From positions 2,106,001-2,170,000 of the forward strand of contig NZ_CP042345.1 in assembly GCF_007954425.1 (NCBI RefSeq): a stretch of 64,000 nucleotides of DNA, written 5' to 3'. A program made the translations under genes and the position numbers. The DNA is from Novosphingobium ginsenosidimutans (GTDB lineage Bacteria > Pseudomonadota > Alphaproteobacteria > Sphingomonadales > Sphingomonadaceae). Of the stretch, positions 50,193 to 59,214 are shown one piece after another; within the stretch, counting starts at the first letter, position 1; each line of letters starts with the position of its first letter. The notes beneath the pieces were generated by a model. The model did not search any database. It was not told where the DNA came from and was given only the letters and a program-made list of their open reading frames with translations.

Positions 50193-51131
50193 CTAAACCT
50201 TAGTCAGCATCAACTTCATCGCGGCAATGATCTTTGCCGTGGCCGCGTGCGCGCTGGGCAGAGCCTTGCGGGTCGTGGAGAAATCATGGGTCATGCCGGC
50301 GATGTGGAGGTAGAGCGTATCGACCCCGGCATCGACCAGCTTGGCCGCCAGACGGCGTCCCTGGTCTTGCAGTGGGTCGAGCCCCGCAGTCGCGACGATT
50401 GTCGGGCACATGCCCTTGGCCTCGGCATGGATCGGAAAGGCCCGCGGATTGCCGCTTTCGGGCAGGTAGAGCGAATAGAACCAGTCCATCGCCACCTTGG
50501 TCAGCAGATGCTTTTCGGCGAAAGTGGCCATCGAACCGTCCTGGCTTTCGTCGGTTGCGGGATAGAGCAGCACCTGAAGGAGCATCGGCGCGGCGGCTGG
50601 CTTGTCCATCAAGGCGCGCGCAGTGACCGTCGCCAGATTGCCGCCAGCACTGCCGCCGATGGTGACGAGGCCGGTCACCCGCCGGTCCAGTTCGGCCGGA
50701 CTGGCAGCCAGCCATCGCGCCACCGCCTCGCAATCATCCGGCGCGGCCGGGAAGGGATGCTCCGGCGCCTTGCGATAATGCACTGCCAGCACTGGCAGAT
50801 CGAGTTCGGCCGACAATTCGGTGCACAAAGAATTGTGCGTATCGAGATCGCCGATCACGAAGCCGCCGCCGTGGAAGAACAGGATTACCGGCGCCGGTTC
50901 GCGGGATTCGCGGATATCATAGAACCGCACCGGAATCGGCCCGGCTGGGCCAGCGCAGGTGAGGTCCTTGATCACCGCCAGCGGGCGGGGATCGGCCTCC
51001 GTCATCGCCTTGAGGCCCAGATAGCCAGCGCGTTGTTCCGCAGGATCGAGCCGCTCCGGCGCGGGCAGGCTGTTCACCAGTGCGAGAAAACCCTGCACGT
51101 CTTCACGGAACAGCGGAGTGGAATCGGACAC
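50193..51131 (-). CDS. HSL-type alpha/beta hydrolase (esterase)
   Basis: 312 residues, GTG start. The hormone-sensitive-lipase family oxyanion motif FFHGGGFVIGD lies near residue 80, the nucleophile elbow GGSAGGN near 155, and the acid and base are in GLDPLQD and MTHDFS. It is a cytoplasmic carboxylesterase of family IV; the natural ester is unknown. A perfect TTAACC dyad lies just upstream, which may be a regulator site. Confidence 0.9.
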   Translation of the reverse strand: MSDSTPLFREDVQGFLALVNSLPAPERLDPAEQRAGYLGLKAMTEADPRPLAVIKDLTCAGPAGPIPVRFYDIRESREPAPVILFFHGGGFVIGDLDTHNSLCTELSAELDLPVLAVHYRKAPEHPFPAAPDDCEAVARWLAASPAELDRRVTGLVTIGGSAGGNLATVTARALMDKPAAAPMLLQVLLYPATDESQDGSMATFAEKHLLTKVAMDWFYSLYLPESGNPRAFPIHAEAKGMCPTIVATAGLDPLQDQGRRLAAKLVDAGVDTLYLHIAGMTHDFSTTRKALPSAHAATAKIIAAMKLMLTKV

Positions 51132-51156
51132 GCGGGCACCTCTCTCTTTTGATGAT

Positions 51157-51172
51157 TTAACCGACAGGTTAA
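51157..51172. promoter_or_regulatory. TTAACC-GACA-GGTTAA dyad upstream of esterase gene
   Basis: Perfect 6-bp arms with a four-base spacer, 26 bases upstream of the esterase GTG. Dyads of this type often bind TetR-family regulators of esterases and lipid genes. No such regulator gene is adjacent. Confidence 0.45.
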
Positions 51173-51184
51173 GTCGCGTTTTGA

Positions 51185-51217
51185 CACTTGACTAGCCGCC
51201 TTGGCGCTCCTCAAGTG
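51185..51217. promoter_or_regulatory. CACTTGA/TCAAGTG inverted repeat upstream of korA
   Basis: Seven-base arms separated by 19 bases. TTGACA at 51181 overlaps the left arm and could be a -35 element for korA. Regulator unknown. Confidence 0.35.
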
Positions 51218-51325
51218 AACGAGGTTGCCCGGCGCGCAGTTTTTCTTGATTGCCGGGTGTCGGGGGAGGCGACTAGGGGGCTTCGCGAGGACGAGGCGGA
51301 CCGGTCCGCCTGATGAGGAATAAGC

Positions 51326-53272
51326 ATGGCAACGCAACTGGCCGAACCCACCGCTAAGTCTAACGCACCACAGGAATCTGTTGTTGTCCGCTTTGCCGGC
51401 GACTCGGGTGACGGGATGCAACTGACCGGTGGGCAGTTCACCCTGTCGAGCGCGCTGGCGGGTAATGACTTCGCCACTTTCCCAGACTTCCCGGCCGAGA
51501 TCCGCGCACCGCAGGGCACACTGTTCGGCGTTTCAGCGTTCCAGATCAATTTCGGTTCGACCGCGATCGACACCGCAGGCGACGCGCCTGACGTGTTGGT
51601 GGCAATGAACCCGGCGGCGCTGAAGACCAATGTCGGCGCCTTGAAGCCCGGCGGCTTGATCATTGCCGACACGGGCGAGTTTACCAAGCGCAACCTCGAA
51701 AAGGCGAAGTACGAAGTCAGCCCGCTGGAAGATGGCACCCTCGCCAAATGGCAGGTTCTGGCGTTCGACATTTCGGCGCTGACGCTGGAATCGGTCAAGC
51801 CGTTCGGCCTGGGCAACAAGGAAGCCCTGCGCTGCAAGAACATGTGGACGCTGGGCCTGGCGCTGTGGATGTTCGACCGCGACCGCCAGCCGCTGATTGA
51901 CTGGCTGAAGCAGAAATTCGCCAAGAACCAGGTCCTGGCCGATGCCAATATTGCCGCGCTCAACGCCGGCCATGCCTATGGCGAGACGGCCGAGCTTGAA
52001 GGATCGATACACAAGCTGCATCTCGGGCCGGTGGCGACCCCCGCGGGGCTCTATCGCACGATCACCGGGGCCGATGCCGTCGCACTCGGGCTGGTCGCGG
52101 GGGCGCAGCTGGCGCACCTGCCAATGTTCTTTGGCGGTTATCCGATTACGCCCGCCAGCTCGATCCTCCATGCGCTGGTGCGGTTGAAGGAATTCAACGT
52201 CACGACCTTCCAGGCGGAAGACGAGATCGCCGCGATCTGCGCCGCGATCGGTGCCAGCTATGCCGGCCAGCTGGGCGTGACCTCAAGCTCCGGCCCGGGT
52301 ATCGCGCTTAAAGGAGAGGCGATGGGCCTGGCGGTAATGACCGAGCTGCCGCTGGTGATCGTCAACTCGCAGCGCGGCGGACCGTCGACCGGCCTCCCGA
52401 CCAAAACCGAGCAGTCGGACCTCTACCAGGCGGTCTATGGCCGCAACGGTGATGCGCCCATCCCGGTGATTGCCGCGCGGAGTCCATCCGACGCGTTCGA
52501 GTGCGCAATCGAGGCCTGCCGGATCGCCGTGCAATACATGACCCCGGTGATCCTGCTGACCGATGGCTACATCGCCAATGCAGCCGAGCCTTGGAAGGTA
52601 CCGGATCCTTCCGCATACACCGAATTTCCGGTTACCTTCCTGGCGGAAAAGAACGCCGGCGATATCCTGCTGCCCTACAAGCGCGATGCCAAGGGTGCGC
52701 GGCCGTGGATCAAGCCTGGTACGCCGGGCCTGATGCACCGGATCGGCGGGATCGAGAAGGCCGTCGATACTGGCCACCTCGACTATTCGCCGGCCAATCA
52801 CCAGGCGATGACCGATGCCCGCAAGGCCAAGGTCGATGGCATTGCCAAGTCGATCCCGGACCAGGATGTCTGTCTGGGTGAACCCGGTGGCAAGCTTGCC
52901 GTGGTCGGTTGGGGCAGCACCTATGGCCCGATCCACCAGGCGGTCGGCCGCGCGCGTGACAAGGGGCTGGACGTCAGCCACATCCACGTTCGGCATATCT
53001 GGCCGTTGCCGCAGAACCTTGGTGCCTTGCTCAAGGGTTATGACCGGGTGCTGGTGCCGGAAATGAATACCGGCCAGTTCAAGACCGTGCTGCGCGACCA
53101 GTTCCTGGTCGATGCCCAGCCGCTTACCAAGACTAGCGGCCAGCCGTTCGCCATTGCCGAAATCGAAGCGGCGATCGCAACCTATTTTGATGGCGTGCCC
53201 GGCAACGCCGGCGGGGATGAAGTGCCCCCCAATGACAAGCAGTTGCCCAGCGTGAAGGCGGTGAACCCATGA
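51326..53272 (+). CDS. korA: 2-Oxoacid:ferredoxin oxidoreductase, alpha (fused gamma-alpha) subunit
   Basis: 648 residues. The N-terminal gamma domain (VVRFAGDSGDGMQLTGGQFTL) is fused to the alpha pyrimidine-binding domain (FFGGYPITPASSILHALVRL, EDEIAAICAAIGASYAG, SSGPGIALKGEAMGLAVM). This two-subunit layout is typical of bacterial 2-oxoglutarate:ferredoxin oxidoreductases. They convert 2-oxoglutarate to succinyl-CoA while reducing ferredoxin. GAGGA precedes the ATG. The stop overlaps korB by ATGA. Substrate preference for oxoglutarate is likely but not certain. Confidence 0.92.
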   Translation: MATQLAEPTAKSNAPQESVVVRFAGDSGDGMQLTGGQFTLSSALAGNDFATFPDFPAEIRAPQGTLFGVSAFQINFGSTAIDTAGDAPDVLVAMNPAALKTNVGALKPGGLIIADTGEFTKRNLEKAKYEVSPLEDGTLAKWQVLAFDISALTLESVKPFGLGNKEALRCKNMWTLGLALWMFDRDRQPLIDWLKQKFAKNQVLADANIAALNAGHAYGETAELEGSIHKLHLGPVATPAGLYRTITGADAVALGLVAGAQLAHLPMFFGGYPITPASSILHALVRLKEFNVTTFQAEDEIAAICAAIGASYAGQLGVTSSSGPGIALKGEAMGLAVMTELPLVIVNSQRGGPSTGLPTKTEQSDLYQAVYGRNGDAPIPVIAARSPSDAFECAIEACRIAVQYMTPVILLTDGYIANAAEPWKVPDPSAYTEFPVTFLAEKNAGDILLPYKRDAKGARPWIKPGTPGLMHRIGGIEKAVDTGHLDYSPANHQAMTDARKAKVDGIAKSIPDQDVCLGEPGGKLAVVGWGSTYGPIHQAVGRARDKGLDVSHIHVRHIWPLPQNLGALLKGYDRVLVPEMNTGQFKTVLRDQFLVDAQPLTKTSGQPFAIAEIEAAIATYFDGVPGNAGGDEVPPNDKQLPSVKAVNP

Positions 53273-54318
53273 ACGAGATGACCAAGATCGCGGCGACGAC
53301 CACCATCAAGGACTGGGAAACCGACCAGGAAGTACGCTGGTGCCCAGGCTGCGGGGACTATGCGATCCTCAAGGCGGTGCAGCGCACCCTACCCGAACTT
53401 GGCGCGGATCCGGCCAACACTGTCTTCGTATCAGGCATCGGCTGCTCCAGCCGCTTCCCCTATTACGTGGAGAGCTATGGCTTCCATACGATCCACGGCC
53501 GCGCTCCGGCCTTTGCCACCGGCATCAAGCTGGCCAATCCAGAGCTCGATATCTGGCTGGTGACCGGTGACGGCGACGGGATGAGCATTGGCGGCAACCA
53601 CACCATGCACCTGCTGCGCCGCAACCTGAACTGCCAGGTGCTGCTGTTCAATAACGAGATCTACGGCCTGACCAAGGGCCAGTATTCGCCGACCAGCCGT
53701 CAGGGCACGACCAGTCCGACCACGCCGCTTGGCTCGGTGGATCGCCCGGCCAGCCCATGCGCCTTTGCGCTGGGTGCCGGGGCACGCTTCGTCGCCCGCG
53801 GGTTTGACGTGTCCAAGGAACTGACCACGGTGCTGAAGGCGGCCTATCACCACAAGGGTGCGGCCTTCGTCGAGATCTTTCAGAACTGCATCGTCTACAA
53901 CAAGGACCGGTTCGAAGACTTTGCCGCGCCCAAGGGTGCTGAACACGCGCAGCTGTGGCTGAAGCATGGCGAGCCGATGCTGTTCGATCGCGGTACTAAG
54001 GGCATCTCGCTGTGCCAGGACGACCTGACGCTGAAGGTGGTCGATGTCGTCGATGGCGACTGGAAGTCGGCCGGGGTTATCGTTCACGACGTGACCAACC
54101 GCTCGGTCGCCTATATGCTGGTCGACCTGCGCGTGATGCCGCGCTTCGCCGATTTCCCGATGGCGCTGGGTGTGCTCTACGACGATCCGCGCCCGACCTT
54201 CGAAGAGGTGGTCACAGCGGAGCGCGAACAGGCCAGTGCCGGCAAGGAGCCCAACCTGGCCAAGCTGCTGGCTAAGGGTCAGACCTGGACGGTGACCGAA
54301 GACGGGCCGGAGCTGTAA
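53269..54318 (+). CDS. korB: 2-Oxoacid:ferredoxin oxidoreductase, beta (TPP) subunit
   Basis: 349 residues. VRWCPGCGDYAILKAVQRTL has the CxxC iron-sulfur start, GIGCSSRFPYYV adds a further cysteine, and VTGDGDGMSIGGNH is the thiamine diphosphate motif, followed by NNEIYGLTKGQYSPTS. It forms the catalytic half of the enzyme with KorA. The translation-coupled overlap means fixed stoichiometry. Confidence 0.94.
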   Translation: MNEMTKIAATTTIKDWETDQEVRWCPGCGDYAILKAVQRTLPELGADPANTVFVSGIGCSSRFPYYVESYGFHTIHGRAPAFATGIKLANPELDIWLVTGDGDGMSIGGNHTMHLLRRNLNCQVLLFNNEIYGLTKGQYSPTSRQGTTSPTTPLGSVDRPASPCAFALGAGARFVARGFDVSKELTTVLKAAYHHKGAAFVEIFQNCIVYNKDRFEDFAAPKGAEHAQLWLKHGEPMLFDRGTKGISLCQDDLTLKVVDVVDGDWKSAGVIVHDVTNRSVAYMLVDLRVMPRFADFPMALGVLYDDPRPTFEEVVTAEREQASAGKEPNLAKLLAKGQTWTVTEDGPEL

Positions 54319-54339
54319 TCCGACCTGGCCTGCGCCAGC

Positions 54340-55293
54340 ATGGACAACCTGACTCATTCGCTGATCGGTGCGGTGCTGGGACAGGCGGGGCTCAAGCGTC
54401 GCACGGGTCTGGCCATGCCGGCGCTGATCATCGGCGCCAACATTCCCGATATCGACGCGGCCTGTTTCTTCTGGCTGGAAGGCACCGAGCATCTGGGCTT
54501 CCGGCGGGGTATCACGCATGGGCCGCCAGCGATGGTGTTGCTGCCCTTGCTGCTGGCTGGCGCGCTGTGGTGGTTTGATCGCTGGCAAAGCGGGCGCGGC
54601 ACTCGGCCAGAGGGCCGTTTGCCGGTCAGCTTCAAGTGGCTCTACCTGCTCAGCCTGATCGGCACGCTCAGCCATCCGCTGTTCGACTGGTTCAACGTCT
54701 ATGGCATCCGCCTGCTTGAGCCGTTCTCCAGCAAGTGGTTCCACGGCGATGTGCTGTTCATCATCGATGTCTGGCTGTGGGCGCTACTAGGCTTTGGCCT
54801 CTGGTTCTCGCTGCGGCGGGAACGACGGGGGGGAGAGTGGCAGCATCCAGCACGGGTCGCGATTGCGGTGATGGCGGCCTATATCGGCCTCAACAGCGCT
54901 ATTACCTGGCGGACCGAAGCAAGCAGCCTGATGCGTGAACCCTATCCGGTCGAGGCGATCGCCAGTCCGGTGCCGCTGGCTTTCTGGGAACGCGAGCGAA
55001 TTGTCCGGCTGCAGGATGGGGCATGGTTGTCCTCAGCCTGGACAGGCCTGTCCGCCGGTCAAGGTTATGCTTATCCTGATGCTGAACGCTGCCAGATGCC
55101 ATCCCCGGTCCAGTTGGCGAGAGGCGGATCCCAAGTGGCGGCTTTCCTGCTTTGGTCGCAGGCTCCCTTTGTTGAACGGACTGTGGACGGCTCGGTTATC
55201 CTGCGCGATGCGCGGTTCTATGGTCCGCGGGCGCGGGATCGGTTTTCCGTCGCGCTACCGCAAGTCAAGTGCGTGCCGCTGCCCGCCGGATAA
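54340..55293 (+). CDS. YdjM-like membrane-bound metal-dependent hydrolase
   Basis: 317 residues. The family features are DNLTHSLIGAVLGQAGL at the start, GANIPDIDAACF, RRGITHGPPAM and LSHPLFDWFNVYGIRLLEPF, spread over four or five hydrophobic segments in the first 200 residues. His and Asp in these motifs are proposed metal ligands. The C-terminal third is soluble and less conserved. E. coli YdjM is a LexA-regulated relative of unknown function; no LexA box is visible here. Confidence 0.85.
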   Translation: MDNLTHSLIGAVLGQAGLKRRTGLAMPALIIGANIPDIDAACFFWLEGTEHLGFRRGITHGPPAMVLLPLLLAGALWWFDRWQSGRGTRPEGRLPVSFKWLYLLSLIGTLSHPLFDWFNVYGIRLLEPFSSKWFHGDVLFIIDVWLWALLGFGLWFSLRRERRGGEWQHPARVAIAVMAAYIGLNSAITWRTEASSLMREPYPVEAIASPVPLAFWERERIVRLQDGAWLSSAWTGLSAGQGYAYPDAERCQMPSPVQLARGGSQVAAFLLWSQAPFVERTVDGSVILRDARFYGPRARDRFSVALPQVKCVPLPAG

Positions 55294-55347
55294 ATTAGGT
55301 CCAAAGTCCAGCTTGATGATCCTGAAATGGCCGGGAATGGCCAGTGT

Positions 55348-56718
55348 ATGTCCGCGCCCATCATCGTCTGGCTCCGCCGCGACCTGCGCCTGGCTGATCA
55401 GCCCGCTTTCCGGGCTGCCGCCGCGCGCGGCCCCGTAATCCCGGTCTATGTGCTTGATGACGAATCGCCACGGTACCGGCGGATGGGGGCGGCCTCGCGC
55501 TGGTGGCTGCATCATTCGCTGGCGCGGCTTGCGGCCGATCTGGAGCAGGCAGGTTCGCGGCTGATCCTGCGCCGTGGCAGGAGCGAGAACGTGCTTTCGG
55601 CCCTCGCGGTGGAAAGCGGGGCGCACGAAGTTCATGCGCTGCACCATGTCGAACCCTGGTGGCGCAATGCCGAACGTGCCGTGCGCAAGGCGCTTGATCT
55701 GCAGCTGCATCAGGGGATCTACCTTGCTCCGCCCGGCTCGGTGCTGACGGGCGGCGGCACGCCGTTCAAGATTTACACCCCGTTTTGGCGGGCCTTGCAG
55801 GAACGGATGCCGCCAGCGCCGCCATTGCCGGCCCCAAAGCTGACGGCGCCGGAAGCCTGGCCCAACAGCGATCGGTTGGAAGACTGGCAATTGCTCCCGA
55901 CACACCCCGATTGGGCGGGCGGAATGCGGGCGGAATGGACCCCGGGCGAGGCTGGCGCGGCTGAGCGCCTGGAAACCTTTGCCCGCCGCGCCGCACGCTA
56001 TGCGGAGCGGCGCAATCTGCCGGCGATGCTCGGCACCTCGCGCCTCTCGCCGCACCTCCATTTCGGCGAGGTTTCGCCGGCACAGGTCTGGCACGGCGTG
56101 GCCAATGCCGGCGGTTCGGTTGACGTGTTCCTGGGTGAACTGGGCTGGCGCGATTACGCCGCCAATGTGATCCATCAGTTCCCGGACTACGCCGCGCATT
56201 CCTACAAGGAAGAGTTCGAGCGCTTGCCCTGGCGCACCGGGCCCGAGGCTGAGGCCGATCTCAAGGCCTGGCAGCAGGGCCGCACCGGCTATCCGATCGT
56301 CGATGCCGGCATGCGTGAGCTGTGGGCGACTGGCTGGATGCACAACCGGGTGCGGATGATCGTCGCCAGCTTCCTCATCAAGCATCTGCTGATCGACTGG
56401 CGGCGCGGCGAGGAGTGGTTCTGGGACACCTTGGTCGATGCCGATTATGCCCAGAATGCGGTCAACTGGCAGTGGAGCGCCGGTTCGGGCGTCGATGCCA
56501 ACATGTTCGTGCGGATCATGGCCCCGCTGACGCAGAGCCCGAAGTTCGATGCCGCCGGCTATATCCGCGAGTGGGTGCCCGAACTTGCCGGGCTGGGCGA
56601 TGCTGAGATCCATGATCCCGGCTTGCTGCGTCCGCGCGGCTATCCGGCCAAGATTGTCGAACACACCGAGGGACGCGCCCGCGCCCTGGCAGCTCATGCG
56701 GCCATGAAAGCAGTTTGA
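55348..56718 (+). CDS. phrB: Deoxyribodipyrimidine photolyase
   Basis: 456 residues from the ATG at 55348. The N-terminal alpha/beta domain (PIIVWLRRDLRLADQPAF) binds the antenna cofactor, and the C-terminal FAD domain has HFGEVSPAQVWHG, GYPIVDAGMRELWATGWMHNR and WDTLVDADYAQNAVNWQW, the class I CPD photolyase pattern. It repairs UV-induced pyrimidine dimers using light. The motifs match a photolyase more than a cryptochrome. Confidence 0.93.
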   Translation: MSAPIIVWLRRDLRLADQPAFRAAAARGPVIPVYVLDDESPRYRRMGAASRWWLHHSLARLAADLEQAGSRLILRRGRSENVLSALAVESGAHEVHALHHVEPWWRNAERAVRKALDLQLHQGIYLAPPGSVLTGGGTPFKIYTPFWRALQERMPPAPPLPAPKLTAPEAWPNSDRLEDWQLLPTHPDWAGGMRAEWTPGEAGAAERLETFARRAARYAERRNLPAMLGTSRLSPHLHFGEVSPAQVWHGVANAGGSVDVFLGELGWRDYAANVIHQFPDYAAHSYKEEFERLPWRTGPEAEADLKAWQQGRTGYPIVDAGMRELWATGWMHNRVRMIVASFLIKHLLIDWRRGEEWFWDTLVDADYAQNAVNWQWSAGSGVDANMFVRIMAPLTQSPKFDAAGYIREWVPELAGLGDAEIHDPGLLRPRGYPAKIVEHTEGRARALAAHAAMKAV

Positions 56719-56883
56719 TCGCACAGCGGTGAACTTCCCCGCCATTCCTTTGACCTCGGTCAAAGCGGGCCATTTGTGCTATGGTTAGGTCAGCCAATGG
56801 GACGCAACTAGCTTGACAGCGTCGCGGCCCCATGAAAAGTTGTCCGGACAAATTTGGCGATGCCGCCAGATTGGAGAGTGGTC

Positions 56884-58098
56884 ATGAGTGCCGAACTGCC
56901 GCCCCCCTATACCGCGCTGACCAAGCACCCGATGCTGGCGCGCACCAACCATGATGAATCCGCGCGGTTCAATTTCCTGACGCACCTCAATCGCTATCTC
57001 TCGGGTACACTCGGGCCGGGCAACAAGCTGGCCTATGAGAAGCGCGTGCTCCCGGCCTTCCGCGAAGAGCATGGCCGCGATCCCGAACACCGCTATGAAA
57101 TCCGCGATTTGATGAACCAGGACCCGTTCCACCGGATGTGGTCGGCCCTGAAGCGCAACTCGATGGAAATGCGCCAGCAGAACGGCCGCTCGACCGTGCT
57201 GCGCCAGCTTGATGAGCTTGATGCCCAGGCTCGCCAGTTCAACGAACATTCCGGCCAGCTTGAGCTGGATCCCAAGATCGAACAGCCGATTTACCAGACC
57301 GCGGTGGACATTCACTGCCAGCCGGGTGGCTACCACGGCGAGGAACGTCCCGGCGATGTCTCGGCCGGGGCCAATTACGATGTCGGCATCTTCGCCACGA
57401 CCGGCGGCGCGCTCGGCGGGCTGAACGATGGCGGCGGGCAGGCTGTGGTTGCCTGGGCCAAGAAGGAGCGGCCCGACTGGCAGCCGCGCCGGATCCTCGA
57501 TGTCGGCTGCACCGTAGGCCACAATGCCGTGCCGATTGCCGCTGCCTATCCCGATGCCGAAGTGATCGCGATCGACACCGCCGGCCCCTCGCTGCGCTAT
57601 GGCGCGGCACGCGCGGCTGGGCTTGGCGTCAAGAACATCAAGTTCGTCCAGGCAAGCGGCGAGGATCTGTCGCGCTATCCGGATGGCTATTTTGACTGGG
57701 TGCAGACCACCATGTTCCTGCACGAGCTGTCGGCGGAATCGATGCCGCGGCTGCTAGCGGAATGTAACCGCGTGCTCGCCCCGGGCGGACTGATCCTGCA
57801 TGTCGAACAGCCGCAGTATTCCCCGGAAATGCCGCTGTTTGAGCAATTCATGCGCGATTGGGACGCCTTCAACAACAACGAGCCGTTCTGGTCGGCGATG
57901 CATGGTGTGGACCTGAAGGACGTGATGGCCGGTGCCGGCTTCAACAAGGCGGATCAGTTCGTGGTCGGCGTGAGGGCGGTGGTCGATCGCTCGATCTTCC
58001 CGGCCGCTGAAAGCGAAGAGCAGGAAGACTATGGCCGGGCCGCAGTGTGGAACGCGTATGGCGCCTGGAAGCCGGTGGCGAAGGAGTTGGCGGCATGA
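56884..58098 (+). CDS. Class I SAM-dependent methyltransferase
   Basis: 404 residues from the ATG at 56884, with GGAG upstream. The C-terminal half is a Rossmann methyltransferase: ILDVGCTVGHNAVPIAAAY (motif I), AIDTA, and a late VLAPGGLILHVEQP strand. The N-terminal 200 residues are a separate, helix-rich domain with no recognised family. The acceptor is unknown. Its stop overlaps a small coiled-coil gene by ATGA, and a membrane-protein gene follows: these three look like one operon. Confidence 0.82.
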   Translation: MSAELPPPYTALTKHPMLARTNHDESARFNFLTHLNRYLSGTLGPGNKLAYEKRVLPAFREEHGRDPEHRYEIRDLMNQDPFHRMWSALKRNSMEMRQQNGRSTVLRQLDELDAQARQFNEHSGQLELDPKIEQPIYQTAVDIHCQPGGYHGEERPGDVSAGANYDVGIFATTGGALGGLNDGGGQAVVAWAKKERPDWQPRRILDVGCTVGHNAVPIAAAYPDAEVIAIDTAGPSLRYGAARAAGLGVKNIKFVQASGEDLSRYPDGYFDWVQTTMFLHELSAESMPRLLAECNRVLAPGGLILHVEQPQYSPEMPLFEQFMRDWDAFNNNEPFWSAMHGVDLKDVMAGAGFNKADQFVVGVRAVVDRSIFPAAESEEQEDYGRAAVWNAYGAWKPVAKELAA

Positions 58099-58451
58099 CC
58101 GAGGGGATTGACTGGATCGCCCGCGCCGGGGCCAAACCCAAGGGACGGCGCCCCGCCTTCTTTGAAGACCCGGCGATCGACCGCTTGCTGTCGCTGACCA
58201 TGGCGGTGGTGGGTGAGGTTGCAGTGCTGCGCGAGCGGCTCGACACGGTCGAGCGGCTGCTCGAGGCCAAGGGCACGATCAGCCGCGCCGATATCGAGGC
58301 CTATCAGCCCGATCAGTTGGCTGGCGAGGAGCGCGGTGAATTGACCCGCGCCTATATCGCCCGCGTGATGCGCGGCTTCCAACAGGAGGTCGAGGCCCTC
58401 GAAAATCCCGATCCGCCGATCATGGACTGGGTGGAAAAGTTCTCGAAGTAA
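58095..58451 (+). CDS. Small hypothetical coiled-coil protein
   Basis: 118 residues from the ATG at 58095. The centre, LTMAVVGEVAVLRERLDTVERLLEAKG, has heptad-like leucines and may form a coiled coil. No signal or membrane segment. Its start overlaps the methyltransferase stop, so the two proteins are probably made together and may interact. Function unknown. Confidence 0.7.
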   Translation: MTEGIDWIARAGAKPKGRRPAFFEDPAIDRLLSLTMAVVGEVAVLRERLDTVERLLEAKGTISRADIEAYQPDQLAGEERGELTRAYIARVMRGFQQEVEALENPDPPIMDWVEKFSK

Positions 58452-58490
58452 CGGGCGGCCGCCGATCGCGGCACGAAGGGGGGCAAGCAG

Positions 58491-59165
58491 ATGGAAGAAG
58501 TGCTGGTGCTGCGCTGGCTGCACATCCTCGCCATGGTCTATTGGCTGGGCGGTGAATGGGGTGTGTTCCAGACGAGCTACAACGTGATCAACCGCAGCCT
58601 CTCGCTTGAAGAGCGGCGGCGGCACATGGAAACGGCCTATCGGATCGATATCCTGGCCCGCACCGGCATCATCATGCTGCTGCCGCTGGGTCTGCACATG
58701 GGTAATATCTATGGCCTGCAGCCCTATGGCGGTTCGTTCCTGACCGGTATGTGGATATTCGTCGCGCTGTGGCTGGGGCTGTGCTGGGCCGCCTTCTTCA
58801 AGCGCGAGACCGATCTTGGGATCAAGCTGACCAAGCTGGACGAGATGGTGCGCTGGGTGCTGATCCCGACGATCTTCGTGGTCGGCATCTCCTCGCTGAT
58901 GGGCAATGGTCCGTTCGTGGCGGACGAGGGGATGCGCTGGTATGCGCTGAAGTTCACTCTGTATGGCTGGGCGCTGTGCATCGGCCTGGGTCTGCGCTGG
59001 ATCATGCGCGCCTGGACCACGCGCTTTCGCCAACTAGCCGAAGGCCCGAATCCAGCCGCCGAGGCCGCGCTGGAGCGCGAGATCGGCTGGGGCCGGATGC
59101 TGGCCTATATCTACTGGATCACCATTTCGGGGATCTGCTTCCTGGGGACGGTCAAGCCGCTCTGA
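58491..59165 (+). CDS. Integral membrane protein (CopD/DUF2269-like topology)
   Basis: 224 residues with about five hydrophobic segments. The first, RWLHILAMVYWLGGEWGVF, has the LHI...WxGG pattern seen in CopD-like and urate-hydroxylase-type membrane domains. A conserved-looking His/Trp content suggests a haem or metal, but no ligand set is proven. It is the last gene of the methyltransferase operon and is followed by a strong terminator. Confidence 0.68.
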   Translation: MEEVLVLRWLHILAMVYWLGGEWGVFQTSYNVINRSLSLEERRRHMETAYRIDILARTGIIMLLPLGLHMGNIYGLQPYGGSFLTGMWIFVALWLGLCWAAFFKRETDLGIKLTKLDEMVRWVLIPTIFVVGISSLMGNGPFVADEGMRWYALKFTLYGWALCIGLGLRWIMRAWTTRFRQLAEGPNPAAEAALEREIGWGRMLAYIYWITISGICFLGTVKPL

Positions 59166-59186
59166 GGAAGACCCATCCGAAACGCG

Positions 59187-59214
59187 AAGGGCTCCCCGGT
59201 TGGGGAGCCCTTTT
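59187..59214 (+). terminator. Rho-independent terminator
   Basis: Stem AAGGGCTCCCC / GGGGAGCCCTT with loop GGTT, followed by TTTT. It ends the methyltransferase operon and, read backwards (leading AA on this strand), may also serve the convergent VOC gene. Confidence 0.9.

Noticed and set aside
55255..56763. 502-codon minus-strand frame opposite the photolyase gene
   Set aside because: No domain signal, Arg/His/Pro-rich antisense composition; photolyase motifs are clear on the plus strand.
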